Positions 8,379 to 17,079 are shown, numbered from the stretch's first letter. The stretch is 64,000 bases of DNA from Actinacidiphila sp. DG2A-62 (GCF_035825295.1 NZ_JAYMGI010000002.1:7082001-7146000); one strand, 5' to 3'. Made by a program: numbers and translations. Notes: a model not told the origin generated them from the sequence alone.

Positions 8379-8864
8379 TCAGCCCGCGATCACCGCGCCC
8401 AGCCACGCACCCGTGACCAGCAGGCACGCCATCAGCTCGACCAGCACGGACCCGCCGACCGCCCGCATCGTGCGGCGGGTCGCCGCCCAGGCCGCGCGGT
8501 GGCCGCCGCCGTGCCGCACCCGGTCGCGTCCGTAGAAGGCGCCGACGAAGCCCAGGACCGCGCCCAGCACCGGCACCACGAAGAACCCGACGACCGCCAC
8601 GCCCGTCGCGGTCAGCACCGCGCGCCAGTCCACGCCGGACTCGCGGATACGGCGCGCGGGCAGCAGCCACACCACGACCTGCCCGACCGCCAGCACGCCG
8701 GTCGCCGCAGCCAGAACCGCCCAGGTCAGCCCGGTGTGCCGGGACGTCGCCCACCACAGCAGGGCGGCCCAGCACAGCAGCGTCCCGGGCACGCCCGGAG
8801 CCGCGACGCCGAACAGGCCGAGCAGCAGCACCGCGGCGATCAGCGCCTCCTGTGCGGTCCCCAT
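8379..8864 (-). CDS. DUF456 membrane protein
   Basis: A 161-residue integral membrane protein with about four hydrophobic segments and the DUF456 features: GLFGVAAPGVPGTLLCWAALL at the N-terminus, VVGFFVVPVLGAVLGFVGAFYGRDRVRHG in the middle and a final hydrophobic helix. The start ATG at 8864 matches the family's N-terminus. A very long open frame continues upstream but is only GC-rich read-through. It reads toward the LacI operator from the other side. The function of the family is not established. Confidence 0.85.
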   Translation of the reverse strand: MGTAQEALIAAVLLLGLFGVAAPGVPGTLLCWAALLWWATSRHTGLTWAVLAAATGVLAVGQVVVWLLPARRIRESGVDWRAVLTATGVAVVGFFVVPVLGAVLGFVGAFYGRDRVRHGGGHRAAWAATRRTMRAVGGSVLVELMACLLVTGAWLGAVIAG

Positions 8865-9031
8865 GAGGCCCACCCTGCCCGATTCCGCCGAGCCGCGCGC
8901 CCCGACCGCCCCCTTCGCGCTGTCCGCGCGCCGGTACGCGCCGTACGCGCGTTTTGTGCGCTGGGTGGGAACGGTGTGCGCCGGGGAGGGTGTGCGCCGG
9001 GGAGGGCTCAGGGCGCGCTTCGGCGCCGGGC

Positions 9032-10018
9032 TCAGGGCCGTACCACCCAGCCCCGCTCGTAGGACTGCCAGCCCAGCTGGAGGCGCGTGGTGACCTGGGC
9101 GATCTCCATCAGCCTGCGGACGCGCCGCTGCACCGTGCGCAGCCCGAGGTCGAGCTGCTTGGCCGCCGCCGCGTCGGTGAGGCCGGCCAGCAGCAGCGAC
9201 AGGATCTGCAGGTCGGTGGCGTCCGGCTGGTCCAGCGGCGACTCGACGACCGCGCCCGCGCCGTCCAGCCGCAGCGGCACGGCCTGCCGCCAGACCGCCT
9301 CGAACAGCCCCATCAACGACTCCAGCAGCCCGCTGGCGTGCACCACCAGCGCGGCGGGTTCCGCGCGGTCGCGGGCGGTCAGCGGCACCATGGCGAGCGC
9401 GGCGTCGGCGACGACCAGCTTCGTCGGGACCCGCTCCACCACCCGCACCCGTTCCTCGCGGCCGAGCGCGGCGGCCAGTTCGGCCAGGCCCCCCGGGCCG
9501 CTGAGCACGTCCCTCTCCACCACCACGCGGTAGGCGACGCCGCGTCGCGTCGCGTCCTCCTCCGCGGCGTTGTCGGCGCCGGTGATCGCCACCGGCCGGT
9601 CGGTGACCAGGGCGCACACCTCGGACTCGGCGCCGAACTGCAACTGCAGAAAGCGCTGCGCCACCGCGTTCGCGCCGGTCACGACCTCCACCAGGTCGTG
9701 CACCGCCGGCTCGGTCGCCTCCGCCCGGAACTCCGCGGCGAGCACCGCGGCCGCCAGCTCCGCCTGCTCCAGCTCGTGCCGCTGCCGCGTCAGCAGCGCC
9801 GCGAGTGCCACGGCGGGCGGCGCCGCGACCCACCGCCCCGGCCGGGCCGAAGAACGCGCCACCAGCCCGTGGTCCTCCAGCCGCCGCAGCACCCGCCCGG
9901 TCTCGTCCTCCGCCAGCCCCAGCCGGTGCGCCAGGTCCGCGACCTCGGCCGCTCCCAGCCCCACCAGGGCGCGGTACGCGGATTCCTGCACGTCGTCGAG
10001 TCCGATGGCGGCCAGCAC
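9032..10018 (-). CDS. TrmB/LuxR-like two-HTH transcriptional regulator
   Basis: A 328-residue regulator of a streptomycete type with a TrmB-like winged helix at the N-terminus (about residues 1-70: LDDVQESAYRALVGLGAAEVADLAHRLGLAEDETGRVLRRLEDHGLV) and a LuxR-like helix-turn-helix at the C-terminus (DAAAAKQLDLGLRTVQRRVRRLMEIAQV). The middle part resembles a phospholipase-D-like/sensor fold of these proteins. I place the start at GTG 10018, with GGAGGG 7 nt upstream. The frame stays open for another 100 codons, but those encode only Arg/Pro repeats from a G-rich tandem repeat region. Target unknown. Confidence 0.82.
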   Translation of the reverse strand: MLAAIGLDDVQESAYRALVGLGAAEVADLAHRLGLAEDETGRVLRRLEDHGLVARSSARPGRWVAAPPAVALAALLTRQRHELEQAELAAAVLAAEFRAEATEPAVHDLVEVVTGANAVAQRFLQLQFGAESEVCALVTDRPVAITGADNAAEEDATRRGVAYRVVVERDVLSGPGGLAELAAALGREERVRVVERVPTKLVVADAALAMVPLTARDRAEPAALVVHASGLLESLMGLFEAVWRQAVPLRLDGAGAVVESPLDQPDATDLQILSLLLAGLTDAAAAKQLDLGLRTVQRRVRRLMEIAQVTTRLQLGWQSYERGWVVRP

Positions 10019-10144
10019 GGCGTTTCCCTCCGGGGGTGGTGTCGGATACGTCCCGTACGCCCCGGCGGCGACCTCCTCCGCGGGGGCGGTACGTGGACCG
10101 TACGCGGGGGCGCGGACGGGACCCGTAGGAGGGGAGCGATCGCG

Positions 10145-10330
10145 TGCGCGAGCGGGCGCGGCGCGGGGAGTCGTCGGCGTGCGCGGGCGGGGGCGGACGG
10201 GGGCGGGGCCGCGGGCGGGTGCGGGCGGGGGCGGACGCGGGCGAGTGCGGGCGGGGCCGCGGGCGGGTGCAGACGGGGACGGACGGGGGCGGGGCCGCGG
10301 GCGGGGCGGACGCGGGCGGGTGCGGCGCAC
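10145..10330. repeat. G-run-rich tandem repeat region
   Basis: This lies within a 640-bp gene-free stretch (10019-10657). GGGCGGGGCCGCGGGCGGG occurs three times (10201, 10249, 10287) among many GGGCGG and CGGGGGCGGACG blocks, so the plus strand carries dozens of G3-G5 runs. The rest of the stretch (10331-10657) shows no gene that I can support. Confidence 0.75.
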
Positions 10331-10657
10331 CTGTGGGGCTCCGGCGGGGGAGGGTCGGCCGAGAGAACCGCCGCGAGGGCTGCGCGCAAGCCCTGCGCAG
10401 GCGGGGCCAGGCCGGGACGTGTGGGTCGGAAGGCGGGTATGCGTAGCCGGTGGCGGGAATGAGCCACGGCGGGTTTCCGCCGCGGGGGCTGCTCTCGCGG
10501 GTCCGCGCGGGCGTGCCAGTGTGATCGTTCGCCGTACACGTGATCAGCCCGGGGAAGCCGCGGGTGCGGCCGTGGCCGGGGCGGCCCCGGCTGTGGGGGC
10601 GGGGCCCGCCCCGGCGTTTCGCGTTTCCCCGCCGTCCACGCGGTGGACAATAAGGGC

Positions 10658-13369
10658 ATGAGTCAGCGGGGCGACGCACCGGGAAGCCAAGAGGACGACT
10701 GGTGGCGGCAGTTGTACGACGAGGACGCCACGCGGGGGACCGCGCCGCGCACCCCGTCCGACGCCGCGCCGGACGTTCCCGGACCTGACACCGGCGCCGG
10801 GGGCGGCGCGGGCGACGCAACGGAGTCCGGGGCCCGTGCGAACCCCGGCCCGGCGGCCGGGGAGTCGACCGGACCGTCCGCGGGCCGCCCGCAGGGAGCG
10901 CTGCGGGGACCTCGGCCGGACCTCGGCCGGGAGCGCGACCCGCTCGACGCCCACTTCGACTCCGCCGTCAACGCCATGTCGCCGCCGCCCGCCCCGCGCG
11001 AGGGCACGATGCGGCTGCGCCGCCCGACGCCGCCGCCCGCCCCGCCCTCCTGGCCGCGCCCGACCCGCGCCGTCCCGCCGCCGCCGCGCCGCCCCGACCC
11101 GTGGACCCCCGACCCCGCGGCGAACCTCCCGGACGCGCCGGAGCTGCCGGACACGCCCGGCCTCGGCGACGCCCCGAGCGTTCCCGAGGCGCCCGAGGTG
11201 CCGGCGCCGCCGGACCTGTCCGACATCCCGAGGGTCCCGGAGGGTCCCCGCCTCGACACGCCGAGCGTCGCCGACGCGCCGGGCCTTCCGGAGCCGCCCG
11301 ACCTCCCGGAGACCCCGGACCTGTCCGACTTTCCGCACCTGCCGGACACGCCGAGTCTGGAGACGCCGCACGTCCCGGAGGCCCCGGACCTGCCCGACTT
11401 CCCCCACCTCCCGAGCGCGCCGCGCCTCGGCGCCCCACGGCTGCCGGACGCCCCCCGCCTCCCCGCACCCCCGGACCTCCCGGCACCGCCCGAGACCGGG
11501 CCGCCGCCGGCCGTCGGCGACGCGAGCGGGGGCCGCTCCGCGGCGGACACCGGGACGCGGGCCGAGGCGCTGCCGCCCGCGGACGAGCCGTTGGCCCAGC
11601 CCTCGGACGTGCCCGCGAACGAGCCCGCCGAGGCCACCGGTTGGGACCGCTGGGCGACCCCGCGACCCGGCGCCGGGCCGGCGTCCCCGCCGACGTCCGA
11701 CCCCCGCGATCGGGACTCCGCGTTCTGGGACCCCTGGACCGCGCCCCCCACCTTCGGCCGCGCCGCCCCGGCGGTGCCGCCGTCTCCGCCCGCCCCGGGC
11801 CCTGCTCCCGCGCCCCTTGAGGACGCCCGTCCCGCCGCGTCTCGGTCGTCGTCTGCTGCGGTCCCGGACTCGGACTCAAGCGCCTCCGCGCCCGCGCCCC
11901 TTGAGGACGCCCGTCCCACCGAGTCCCGGTCGCCGTCTGCTCCGGCCCCGGGTTCGGGCTCAAGCGCCTCCGCGCCCGCGTCGCGTGAGGACGCCCGTCC
12001 CGCCGCGTCCCGGCCGCTGTCGGCGCCCGCGCTGGGCCCTGCCGCCCCTGCGGCTACGCCCGACCCGGGCCCTGTCGACCGGTCCGCGACGCCCGAGGAT
12101 GCCCGCCCCGCCGAGCCAAAACCCGCTCCCGGCTCGACGGCACGCCACGACGCGCGCCCGTCGTCGGCGGAGGCAGAGGCGGAGGTGGGGGCGGCGTCGC
12201 GCTCGCCGGACCGGGAGCTGGCCTCGTCGGAGGCTGCGCCGACGCCCCCTTCGGACGACGCCACCGGGGACGCCGGCAGCGCTCAGCCGTGGGACCCGTG
12301 GAACGCGCCGCCGACGTTCGGCCGCCGGGCCGAGGAACCCCGCCCGGAAGCCGAGCCGGTGGCCGAGTCCCCGGACGTCGCCGAGGAGTCCTGGGAGGAC
12401 CCGTGGACCGCCGCTCCGACCTTCGGCGGCGCGGTGCACGAGGAGCCCGAGGACACTCCGCCCCCGGCCACGCCGCCGCCCCCGCCCCGTAGCTGGGACT
12501 CCTGGGTGACCCCGCGTGCGGCCACGCCCACCGCCCCCGCGCCGGCGGAGAGTTGGAGCAGCCCCACTCCGGCCCCGACCGCGGCCCCGGCCCCGGCTAC
12601 GCCGCCGGAGCCCGAGCAGGCGCCCCGAGCCCCCGGCGCCGAGCGTCCCACGGCCCCGCGGCGCGACGACGACGTGGCCGGCGGCGGGGACGAAGCGCCG
12701 CCCGAGCCGACGCCGGGACGGCCGCAACCCTCCTTCAGGGACGACGCGTTGGAGACCGCCGCCAGCGAGGTCGAGGACGAGGCCGCCCGGGCGCCCGAGC
12801 CCACGCCGAGTCCGGCGGCGGAAGTCGGCGCGCAGCAACGGCCGTACCAAGAACGGCAGTTCGGCGCGTCGACCCCACAACGCCACCCCGTGTCCGCGAC
12901 ACCGCCGGCGCCCGAACCTCCGGCGCCCGAAGCTCCGGCGCCCGCACCCCGCCGGCCGCGGACGACGACCAGCCGGTGGCCGCGGATGCCCGCGCCGACA
13001 CCGACGTCACCGACCCCGCCACCCCCGCTGCCACCTCCACCGCCGCGCCCCGCGAGGGGAGTTCCGCGGGGGAGACCGCGTTCGGGGTCGGAGAGGTGCG
13101 GTGGGCCCCGGAGTTGCCGCCGGGCTGGGTCCCGGCGCAGGGCGCGCGAGCCGAGGACGTACGGGAGCCGGAGGTGGTGGGCGGCGGGCCGCCGACGTAC
13201 GGCCCGGAGCCGACCGCGTGGCCGGAGGCCCAACCGGACGCGCTGGACGGGCTGTTGGCGGACACGGTGCTGGACGGCGCGAGCTACGGCACGTGGACGC
13301 TGCGCACGGCGTCGATCCGTGGCGACTCCGCGCGCTATCGCGGCCAGCCCCGCCGCGACGCCCTGCTGA
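10658..13369 (+). CDS. N-terminal low-complexity half of a PP2C-family phosphatase gene (frameshifted)
   Basis: Starts MSQRGDAPGSQEDDWWRQLYDED, the conserved N-terminus of a streptomycete family of PP2C-domain proteins. It then runs through about 760 residues of proline-rich sequence: first an array of PDLPxxP-type repeats (about residues 150-290), later several copies of a W-D-P-W-x-A-P-P-T-F-G module, with three copies of LEDARPxxSR-type sequence between them. The phosphatase domain itself is in a different frame; the frame of this ORF loses coding character near 12,945 and ends at 13369. A loss of one base in the C-run near 12,946-12,949 would explain it. The start ATG has only a weak AAGGG upstream. 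Confidence 0.7.
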   Translation: MSQRGDAPGSQEDDWWRQLYDEDATRGTAPRTPSDAAPDVPGPDTGAGGGAGDATESGARANPGPAAGESTGPSAGRPQGALRGPRPDLGRERDPLDAHFDSAVNAMSPPPAPREGTMRLRRPTPPPAPPSWPRPTRAVPPPPRRPDPWTPDPAANLPDAPELPDTPGLGDAPSVPEAPEVPAPPDLSDIPRVPEGPRLDTPSVADAPGLPEPPDLPETPDLSDFPHLPDTPSLETPHVPEAPDLPDFPHLPSAPRLGAPRLPDAPRLPAPPDLPAPPETGPPPAVGDASGGRSAADTGTRAEALPPADEPLAQPSDVPANEPAEATGWDRWATPRPGAGPASPPTSDPRDRDSAFWDPWTAPPTFGRAAPAVPPSPPAPGPAPAPLEDARPAASRSSSAAVPDSDSSASAPAPLEDARPTESRSPSAPAPGSGSSASAPASREDARPAASRPLSAPALGPAAPAATPDPGPVDRSATPEDARPAEPKPAPGSTARHDARPSSAEAEAEVGAASRSPDRELASSEAAPTPPSDDATGDAGSAQPWDPWNAPPTFGRRAEEPRPEAEPVAESPDVAEESWEDPWTAAPTFGGAVHEEPEDTPPPATPPPPPRSWDSWVTPRAATPTAPAPAESWSSPTPAPTAAPAPATPPEPEQAPRAPGAERPTAPRRDDDVAGGGDEAPPEPTPGRPQPSFRDDALETAASEVEDEAARAPEPTPSPAAEVGAQQRPYQERQFGASTPQRHPVSATPPAPEPPAPEAPAPAPRRPRTTTSRWPRMPAPTPTSPTPPPPLPPPPPRPARGVPRGRPRSGSERCGGPRSCRRAGSRRRAREPRTYGSRRWWAAGRRRTARSRPRGRRPNRTRWTGCWRTRCWTARATARGRCARRRSVATPRAIAASPAATPC

Positions 13370-14004
13370 CCGCCCGCTTCGGCGACGGGGACGACGCGCT
13401 GCTGCTGATCGCGGTGGCGAGCGGCGCGCGCGCCGCGGACGACGCGCACCGGGCCGCCCAGGACGCGGTCCGCTGGATCGCCGGGGCGGTCGGCCGCAGC
13501 AGGGCCCGGCTCGCGGACGACCTGCGGGCCGCCCGGCGCGGTTCGCTGAAGTCCGGGCTGCACCGGCTGACCGACCGCTGCTACGGCAGGCTGCGGGCCC
13601 GCGGCGAGGACCTGGGCCTGGACGAGGGCACGTACACCGCCTCGCTGCGCTGCCTGCTGCTGCCCGCCGACCCCGAGAGCCGGGTCCGGCTGTTTTTCGG
13701 GGTGGGGGAGGGCGGCCTGTTCCGCATCAGGGACGGTGCCTGGCAGGACCTGGACCTGGCGCCGGACGCGGCCTCCGCGCCGTTCCGGTTCCGGGCCACC
13801 GTGGCCCAGCCGGGCGACGCGCTGGTGATGTCCAGCGCGGGCCTGGCCGAACCGCTGCGCGGCGAACCGGAGTTGGGCGCACATCTGGCCGCGCGCTGGG
13901 GCGGCGGCCGGGTCCCGGGCCTGGCCGCGTACCTCGCCGACGCGCAGACCCGGGTGAAGGGTTACGCCGACGACCGCACCGTCGTGACGGTCTGGGACGC
14001 CTGA
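12976..14004 (+). CDS. Protein phosphatase 2C-like domain (C-terminal part of the frameshifted gene)
   Basis: The frame from about 12950 to 14004 encodes a short linker (GEVRWAPELPPGWVPA, then GGGPPTYGPEPTAW) and a PP2C-like domain: ASIRGDSARYRGQPRRDALLTARFG, DALLLIAVASGARAADDAHRAAQDA, TASLRCLLLPADPESRVRLFFGVGEGGLFRIRDG, PGDALVMSSAGLAEPL and a final VKGYADDRTVVTVWDA. It would dephosphorylate Ser/Thr phosphoproteins in the cytosol. The nominal GTG start at 12976 is only the first start after the frame change; the natural start is the ATG at 10658. If the shift is real rather than a sequencing error, this domain may not be made. A 17-bp tandem duplication covers the stop. Confidence 0.75.
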   Translation: MAADARADTDVTDPATPAATSTAAPREGSSAGETAFGVGEVRWAPELPPGWVPAQGARAEDVREPEVVGGGPPTYGPEPTAWPEAQPDALDGLLADTVLDGASYGTWTLRTASIRGDSARYRGQPRRDALLTARFGDGDDALLLIAVASGARAADDAHRAAQDAVRWIAGAVGRSRARLADDLRAARRGSLKSGLHRLTDRCYGRLRARGEDLGLDEGTYTASLRCLLLPADPESRVRLFFGVGEGGLFRIRDGAWQDLDLAPDAASAPFRFRATVAQPGDALVMSSAGLAEPLRGEPELGAHLAARWGGGRVPGLAAYLADAQTRVKGYADDRTVVTVWDA

Positions 14005-14029
14005 GCCCGCGAGACGCCTGAGCCCGCGA
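13996..14029. repeat. 17-bp tandem duplication across the phosphatase stop
   Basis: GACGCCTGAGCCCGCGA occurs twice in perfect tandem. The first copy contains the TGA stop at 14002-14004; the second repeats TGA in another frame. Confidence 0.85.
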
Positions 14030-14097
14030 TACGTCGGACGAATACCCCCGACCCTCAAGAACTCGTCAGAGCATGACTGGACGCAACCGGCGTGGGC

Positions 14098-14613
14098 ATG
14101 CCTATCGGCAGAGACCAAAGGGGAAGCAGGACGCGCGATCGGGGGAAGCACACGGACATCACGGGGTTCCGGTTACGGCACACGGTCGCTCAATCCGACC
14201 TGCCCGCTGTCGCCGAGACGCGAAGACTGCTGCGGGAGTCGCTACGGCGGTGGGGAGTCCCGACACTGACCGACACCGCCGAACTGCTCACGACCGAACT
14301 GGTCACGAACGCGCTGCAGCACACGGCGGGCGGCGCCGTCCTGACCGCGACCCTCACCGAGGAACCGGGCGCGCCCGACGCGCCGCCCGGGAGACCGGTG
14401 GCGGCCCGCCTGCGCGTCGAGGTCCACGACTCGCTGGCCCGCCGCCCCAGCCCCGACACGCCCCACCGCGCGGCAGCGGCGGCCGAGGCGGGCGACCACG
14501 GCACCTCCGGCCGCGGCCTGCTCCTCGTCCAGGCCCTCGCCGACGCCTGGGGCGCCCACCCCCGCGGCACCGGCAAGGTGGTCTGGTTCGAACTGCGGGC
14601 GAGACCGGCGTAA
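14098..14613 (+). CDS. ATP-binding protein, anti-sigma-factor kinase-like (HATPase)
   Basis: A 171-residue GHKL-type ATPase of the RsbW/SpoIIAB-like class very abundant in Streptomyces. These typically bind or phosphorylate anti-anti-sigma factors or hold sigma factors. Motifs: N-box ELVTNALQHTAGG at about residues 65-77, a G1-like VEVHDSLARRPS at about 105-117, and G2 HGTSGRGLLLVQALADAWG at about 138-156. The conserved lead-in GFRLRHTVAQSDLPAVAETRRLLRE also fits. I use ATG 14098; a GTG two codons earlier is possible. It follows the phosphatase gene by about 90 nt on the same strand, so a kinase-like/phosphatase functional link is plausible but inferred. It converges on DUF2637. Confidence 0.88.
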   Translation: MPIGRDQRGSRTRDRGKHTDITGFRLRHTVAQSDLPAVAETRRLLRESLRRWGVPTLTDTAELLTTELVTNALQHTAGGAVLTATLTEEPGAPDAPPGRPVAARLRVEVHDSLARRPSPDTPHRAAAAAEAGDHGTSGRGLLLVQALADAWGAHPRGTGKVVWFELRARPA

Positions 14614-14659
14614 CCGCCCTGGCGGCACGAGCAGACGGACCATCGGCCGTCACGCACGG

Positions 14660-14722
14660 AAAAAGGCGGTCCCGGGCCGGCCCCGACCGCGACAGCGGAG
14701 GGACACCGGACCCGGGACCGCC
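14660..14722 (-). terminator. Intrinsic terminator of the DUF2637 gene
   Basis: Inverted repeat GGCGGTCCCGGG (14665-14676) / CCCGGGACCGCC (14711-14722), 12 bp perfect. On the minus strand it is followed directly by TTTTT. It lies just past the DUF2637 stop, between convergent genes. Confidence 0.8.
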
Positions 14723-14745
14723 CCAGCCCGAGAACGAACGGACGC

Positions 14746-15870
14746 TCAGCCGAACTGCCGCTCCATCTCGGCGAGTTTGCGCTCCAGCGAGTCCAGCCGC
14801 GGCAGCGTCATCGTGTCGTCCTCGGCCGTGAGGTCCACCGTCCGCGCCACCGGCGCCTCCGCGCCGCCCGCCTGCGCGCCGGAGGGCGAACCCGCCTCGT
14901 CCCGCACCGGCTGCAACGCCGGAAGCGCCCGCACGGGCAGCTCCCCGGCCGGAAGCTCCCCCGGCGCGCCCGCGGGGGCGCCCGCCGCGCCGGCCCCTAT
15001 GGCAGGCTCCGTCGACGCCTGTCCCGACGCCGCGCCCCCGGCCGGCAACTCCACCTGACGCCCGCCGCGCGGACCCCGCGGCCAGGTCCGGTGCTGCCGG
15101 GTGAGCGCCTTGATCCGGGCCCGCTCCATCCGGTCGTGGTCACGGCGCCGCGCGTTGTTCTGCTCGCGCTGCCGCTTGTCCTCGCGGACCTCCTCGACCG
15201 CCTCGTCCAGCGAGCGCACGCCCTCCAGCAGCATCAGGGACCACGCCGCGTAGGTCTCGCGCGGCGCCCGCAGCCAGCGGACCATCCGGATCTGCGGCAA
15301 CGGCCGCGGCACCAGGCCCTGTTCGCGCAGCGCCGCCCGGCGGGTCTGCTTCAGCGCGCGGTCGAAGAGCACCGCGGCCGACAGCGACATGCCGGCGAAG
15401 AACTGCGGCGCGCCCGCGTGGTCGACGCCGCGCGGCGCGTGCACCCAGTTGAACCAGGCGGCGGCGCCGGCGAACAGCCACACCAGCATGCGCGAGCCGA
15501 GGGCCGCGTCGCCGTGGCTGGCCTCGCGGACCGCGAGCACCGAGCAGAACATCGCCGCGCCGTCGAGGCCGAACGGGACCAGGTACTCCCAGCCGCCGGA
15601 CAGGTTGAGGTTCTCCCGGCCGAAGCCGACCAGCCCGTGGAAGGAGAGCGCGGCGGCGACGGCGGCGCAGCAGAACAGCAGCACGTACGACGCGCTGCCG
15701 TAGATCGCCTCCTTGCGGCGGCGGCGTTCCTCGCTGCGCTCCCAGGAGTCCGTGGCAGCGCTCTCGCCGGACGCGCGGCGGTTGCGGAACACGACGACGC
15801 AGGCGACGAGGACGATCAGGCCGATGGCGCCCGAGATCACCCAGTCCAGCGTTATGTCGTTCAGTCTCAT
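14746..15870 (-). CDS. DUF2637 multi-spanning membrane protein
   Basis: A 374-residue streptomycete protein with DUF2637. There is one N-terminal membrane helix (about residues 10-28), a charged cytosolic loop (SWERSEERRRRKEA), then four more hydrophobic segments between about 58 and 170 (ASYVLLFCCAAVAAALSFHG, WEYLVPFGLDGAAMFCSVL, MLVWLFAGAAAWFNWVHA, AGMSLSAAVLFDRAL). After residue 180 the protein is cytosolic, very basic and then Ala/Gly/Pro-rich, ending in a coiled-coil-like LPRLDSLERKLAEMERQFG. The family includes proteins related to plasmid spread (SpdB-like), but chromosomal members have no settled role. A strong intrinsic terminator follows. Confidence 0.88.
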   Translation of the reverse strand: MRLNDITLDWVISGAIGLIVLVACVVVFRNRRASGESAATDSWERSEERRRRKEAIYGSASYVLLFCCAAVAAALSFHGLVGFGRENLNLSGGWEYLVPFGLDGAAMFCSVLAVREASHGDAALGSRMLVWLFAGAAAWFNWVHAPRGVDHAGAPQFFAGMSLSAAVLFDRALKQTRRAALREQGLVPRPLPQIRMVRWLRAPRETYAAWSLMLLEGVRSLDEAVEEVREDKRQREQNNARRRDHDRMERARIKALTRQHRTWPRGPRGGRQVELPAGGAASGQASTEPAIGAGAAGAPAGAPGELPAGELPVRALPALQPVRDEAGSPSGAQAGGAEAPVARTVDLTAEDDTMTLPRLDSLERKLAEMERQFG

Positions 15871-16047
15871 GTGCGGATTCCTCGGGTCGCTTCCGTCGCG
15901 CTCGGGCCGCGGGACGGCGTACGACCGACATCATGGCGAAGAGCGCGGCTGTGTGCAGACGTTACGGCACAAGAGCACGCGTACGGATCGCGTAGTCGAA
16001 CTCCCGTGCCAGACAAGATGAGTTGAGCGAAATCGTAGCGCGGACGA

Positions 16048-16953
16048 TCATCTTGTACGCGCGGGTCGGCGGATCGCCGGGCCGCGGCGGGTGCGGGGGC
16101 AGCCGGCGCAGGTGTCACCGGGGCTGACGGTGTAGAAGAGGCAGCAGGTGAGTCGGTCGCGGACCGGCGCGGACCCGGAGGCCGGTGCGGACCCCGCCTC
16201 GGCCGCGGAGCCGGCCGTCGCGCCGGACGCGGAGGCGGAGTCGCACGGGCCGGTGGGCGCGGCCGCCGAGCCGGGCGCCGCCGTGCCGGGCGCCGCCGGG
16301 GCGGGCGTCCGGTCCGCGCGGCGGAACCGGGCTCCCTCCGGCAGGAGTTCGGTCAGCTCGGCCACCGCGCGCCGCTCCTCGCCGAGCAGTCGGGCGATGT
16401 ACCACAGGCCCTCGGCGATCTCGTCGGTCGCCTGGCGGCGCAGGGCGTGCGGGTGGCGGCGCACCAGCGGTGCGAAGGCGGCCAGCACGGGGTCCACATG
16501 CTCAGCCAGCGCGGTGCGCAGTTCCTCGCGCAGGGCGGCGGGACCGGCCACCGTGCGGGCGCCGGGCAGGAGTTCGGCGTCGTCGCCCGGCAGGCAGGCG
16601 AACTCCCGTACCCGTACCGAGAAATGGCCGTCGATCGGATGGAACGCCACGTCGGCGACGGGAAGTCGGGGCACTCGGCGGTGCAGGAACCACGGCACCG
16701 TGAACAGCAGGCAGGCCGGCCACAGATAGCGGTGCAGGGCGAGCGCGGCGGCGGCGTCGGGACGCGGCGGGACGCCGTGCGCGCCGCCGACGCGGCGGAC
16801 GTCGCCGGCCACGAAGCGGGCCGTCGCCGGGCCGCCGCGGGCCAGCTCGGCCGCGGGCAGCCAGCCGGCGCTGGCCGGGGGAGCGGCGTGGGTGATCCGC
16901 AGACCGGGGAAGACCGCGGACAGGCGGGCGTAGGCGTCGCTGGTCGCAGGCAT
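16048..16953 (-). CDS. FhuF-like (2Fe-2S) protein, probable ferric-siderophore reductase
   Basis: A 301-residue protein whose C-terminus carries the FhuF-type cluster ligands: adjacent cysteines in LTCCLFY, then a ten-residue gap to CAGC, i.e. C-C-x10-C-x2-C. FhuF proteins reduce ferric iron taken up with siderophores. The region at about residues 65-190 (PWFLHRRVPRLP, DEIAEGLWYIARLLGEERRAV) fits the alpha-helical FhuF body; a low-complexity Ala/Gly/Pro stretch at about 225-265 separates it from the cluster domain. ATG 16953 is preceded by an iron box overlapping the start, which strongly supports iron repression and the proposed role. No siderophore genes are adjacent. Confidence 0.85.
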   Translation of the reverse strand: MPATSDAYARLSAVFPGLRITHAAPPASAGWLPAAELARGGPATARFVAGDVRRVGGAHGVPPRPDAAAALALHRYLWPACLLFTVPWFLHRRVPRLPVADVAFHPIDGHFSVRVREFACLPGDDAELLPGARTVAGPAALREELRTALAEHVDPVLAAFAPLVRRHPHALRRQATDEIAEGLWYIARLLGEERRAVAELTELLPEGARFRRADRTPAPAAPGTAAPGSAAAPTGPCDSASASGATAGSAAEAGSAPASGSAPVRDRLTCCLFYTVSPGDTCAGCPRTRRGPAIRRPARTR

Positions 16954-16969
16954 GGTGAGGCTTACCTTA
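16951..16969 (-). promoter_or_regulatory. Iron box (DmdR/IdeR-type operator) over the FhuF-like start
   Basis: The minus strand reads TAAGGTAAGCCTCACCATG. It matches 13 of 19 positions of the actinobacterial iron-repressor consensus (TTAGGTTAGGCTCACCTAA, from memory), and it ends on the ATG. An iron-loaded DmdR/IdeR repressor bound here would block expression. Confidence 0.7.
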
Positions 16970-17079
16970 ACGATCATCGCCGGGTTTACCCTGGCTCGGT
17001 ACGCCACCCGGGTGAGGGTCGTCCGGGCGACAGGGCACGCACGGCAGGGCAGGGCAGAGCAGGGCAGGAGGCGGCGCCG

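Noticed and set aside
10019..10330. N-terminal extension of the TrmB/LuxR-like regulator
   Set aside because: It consists only of Pro/Arg repeats from a G-rich tandem DNA repeat. A GTG with GGAGGG upstream at 10018 is a better start.
8865..10820. 813-codon minus-strand frame extending upstream of the DUF456 gene
   Set aside because: The extra 650 codons are Arg/Pro/Ala noise on the strand opposite or out of frame to the TrmB/LuxR-like gene. The real DUF456 protein starts at 8864.
10658..14004. Programmed -1 frameshift in the phosphatase gene
   Set aside because: No heptanucleotide slippery sequence or downstream pseudoknot was recognised. A base missing from a C-run is simpler, so programming is not claimed.
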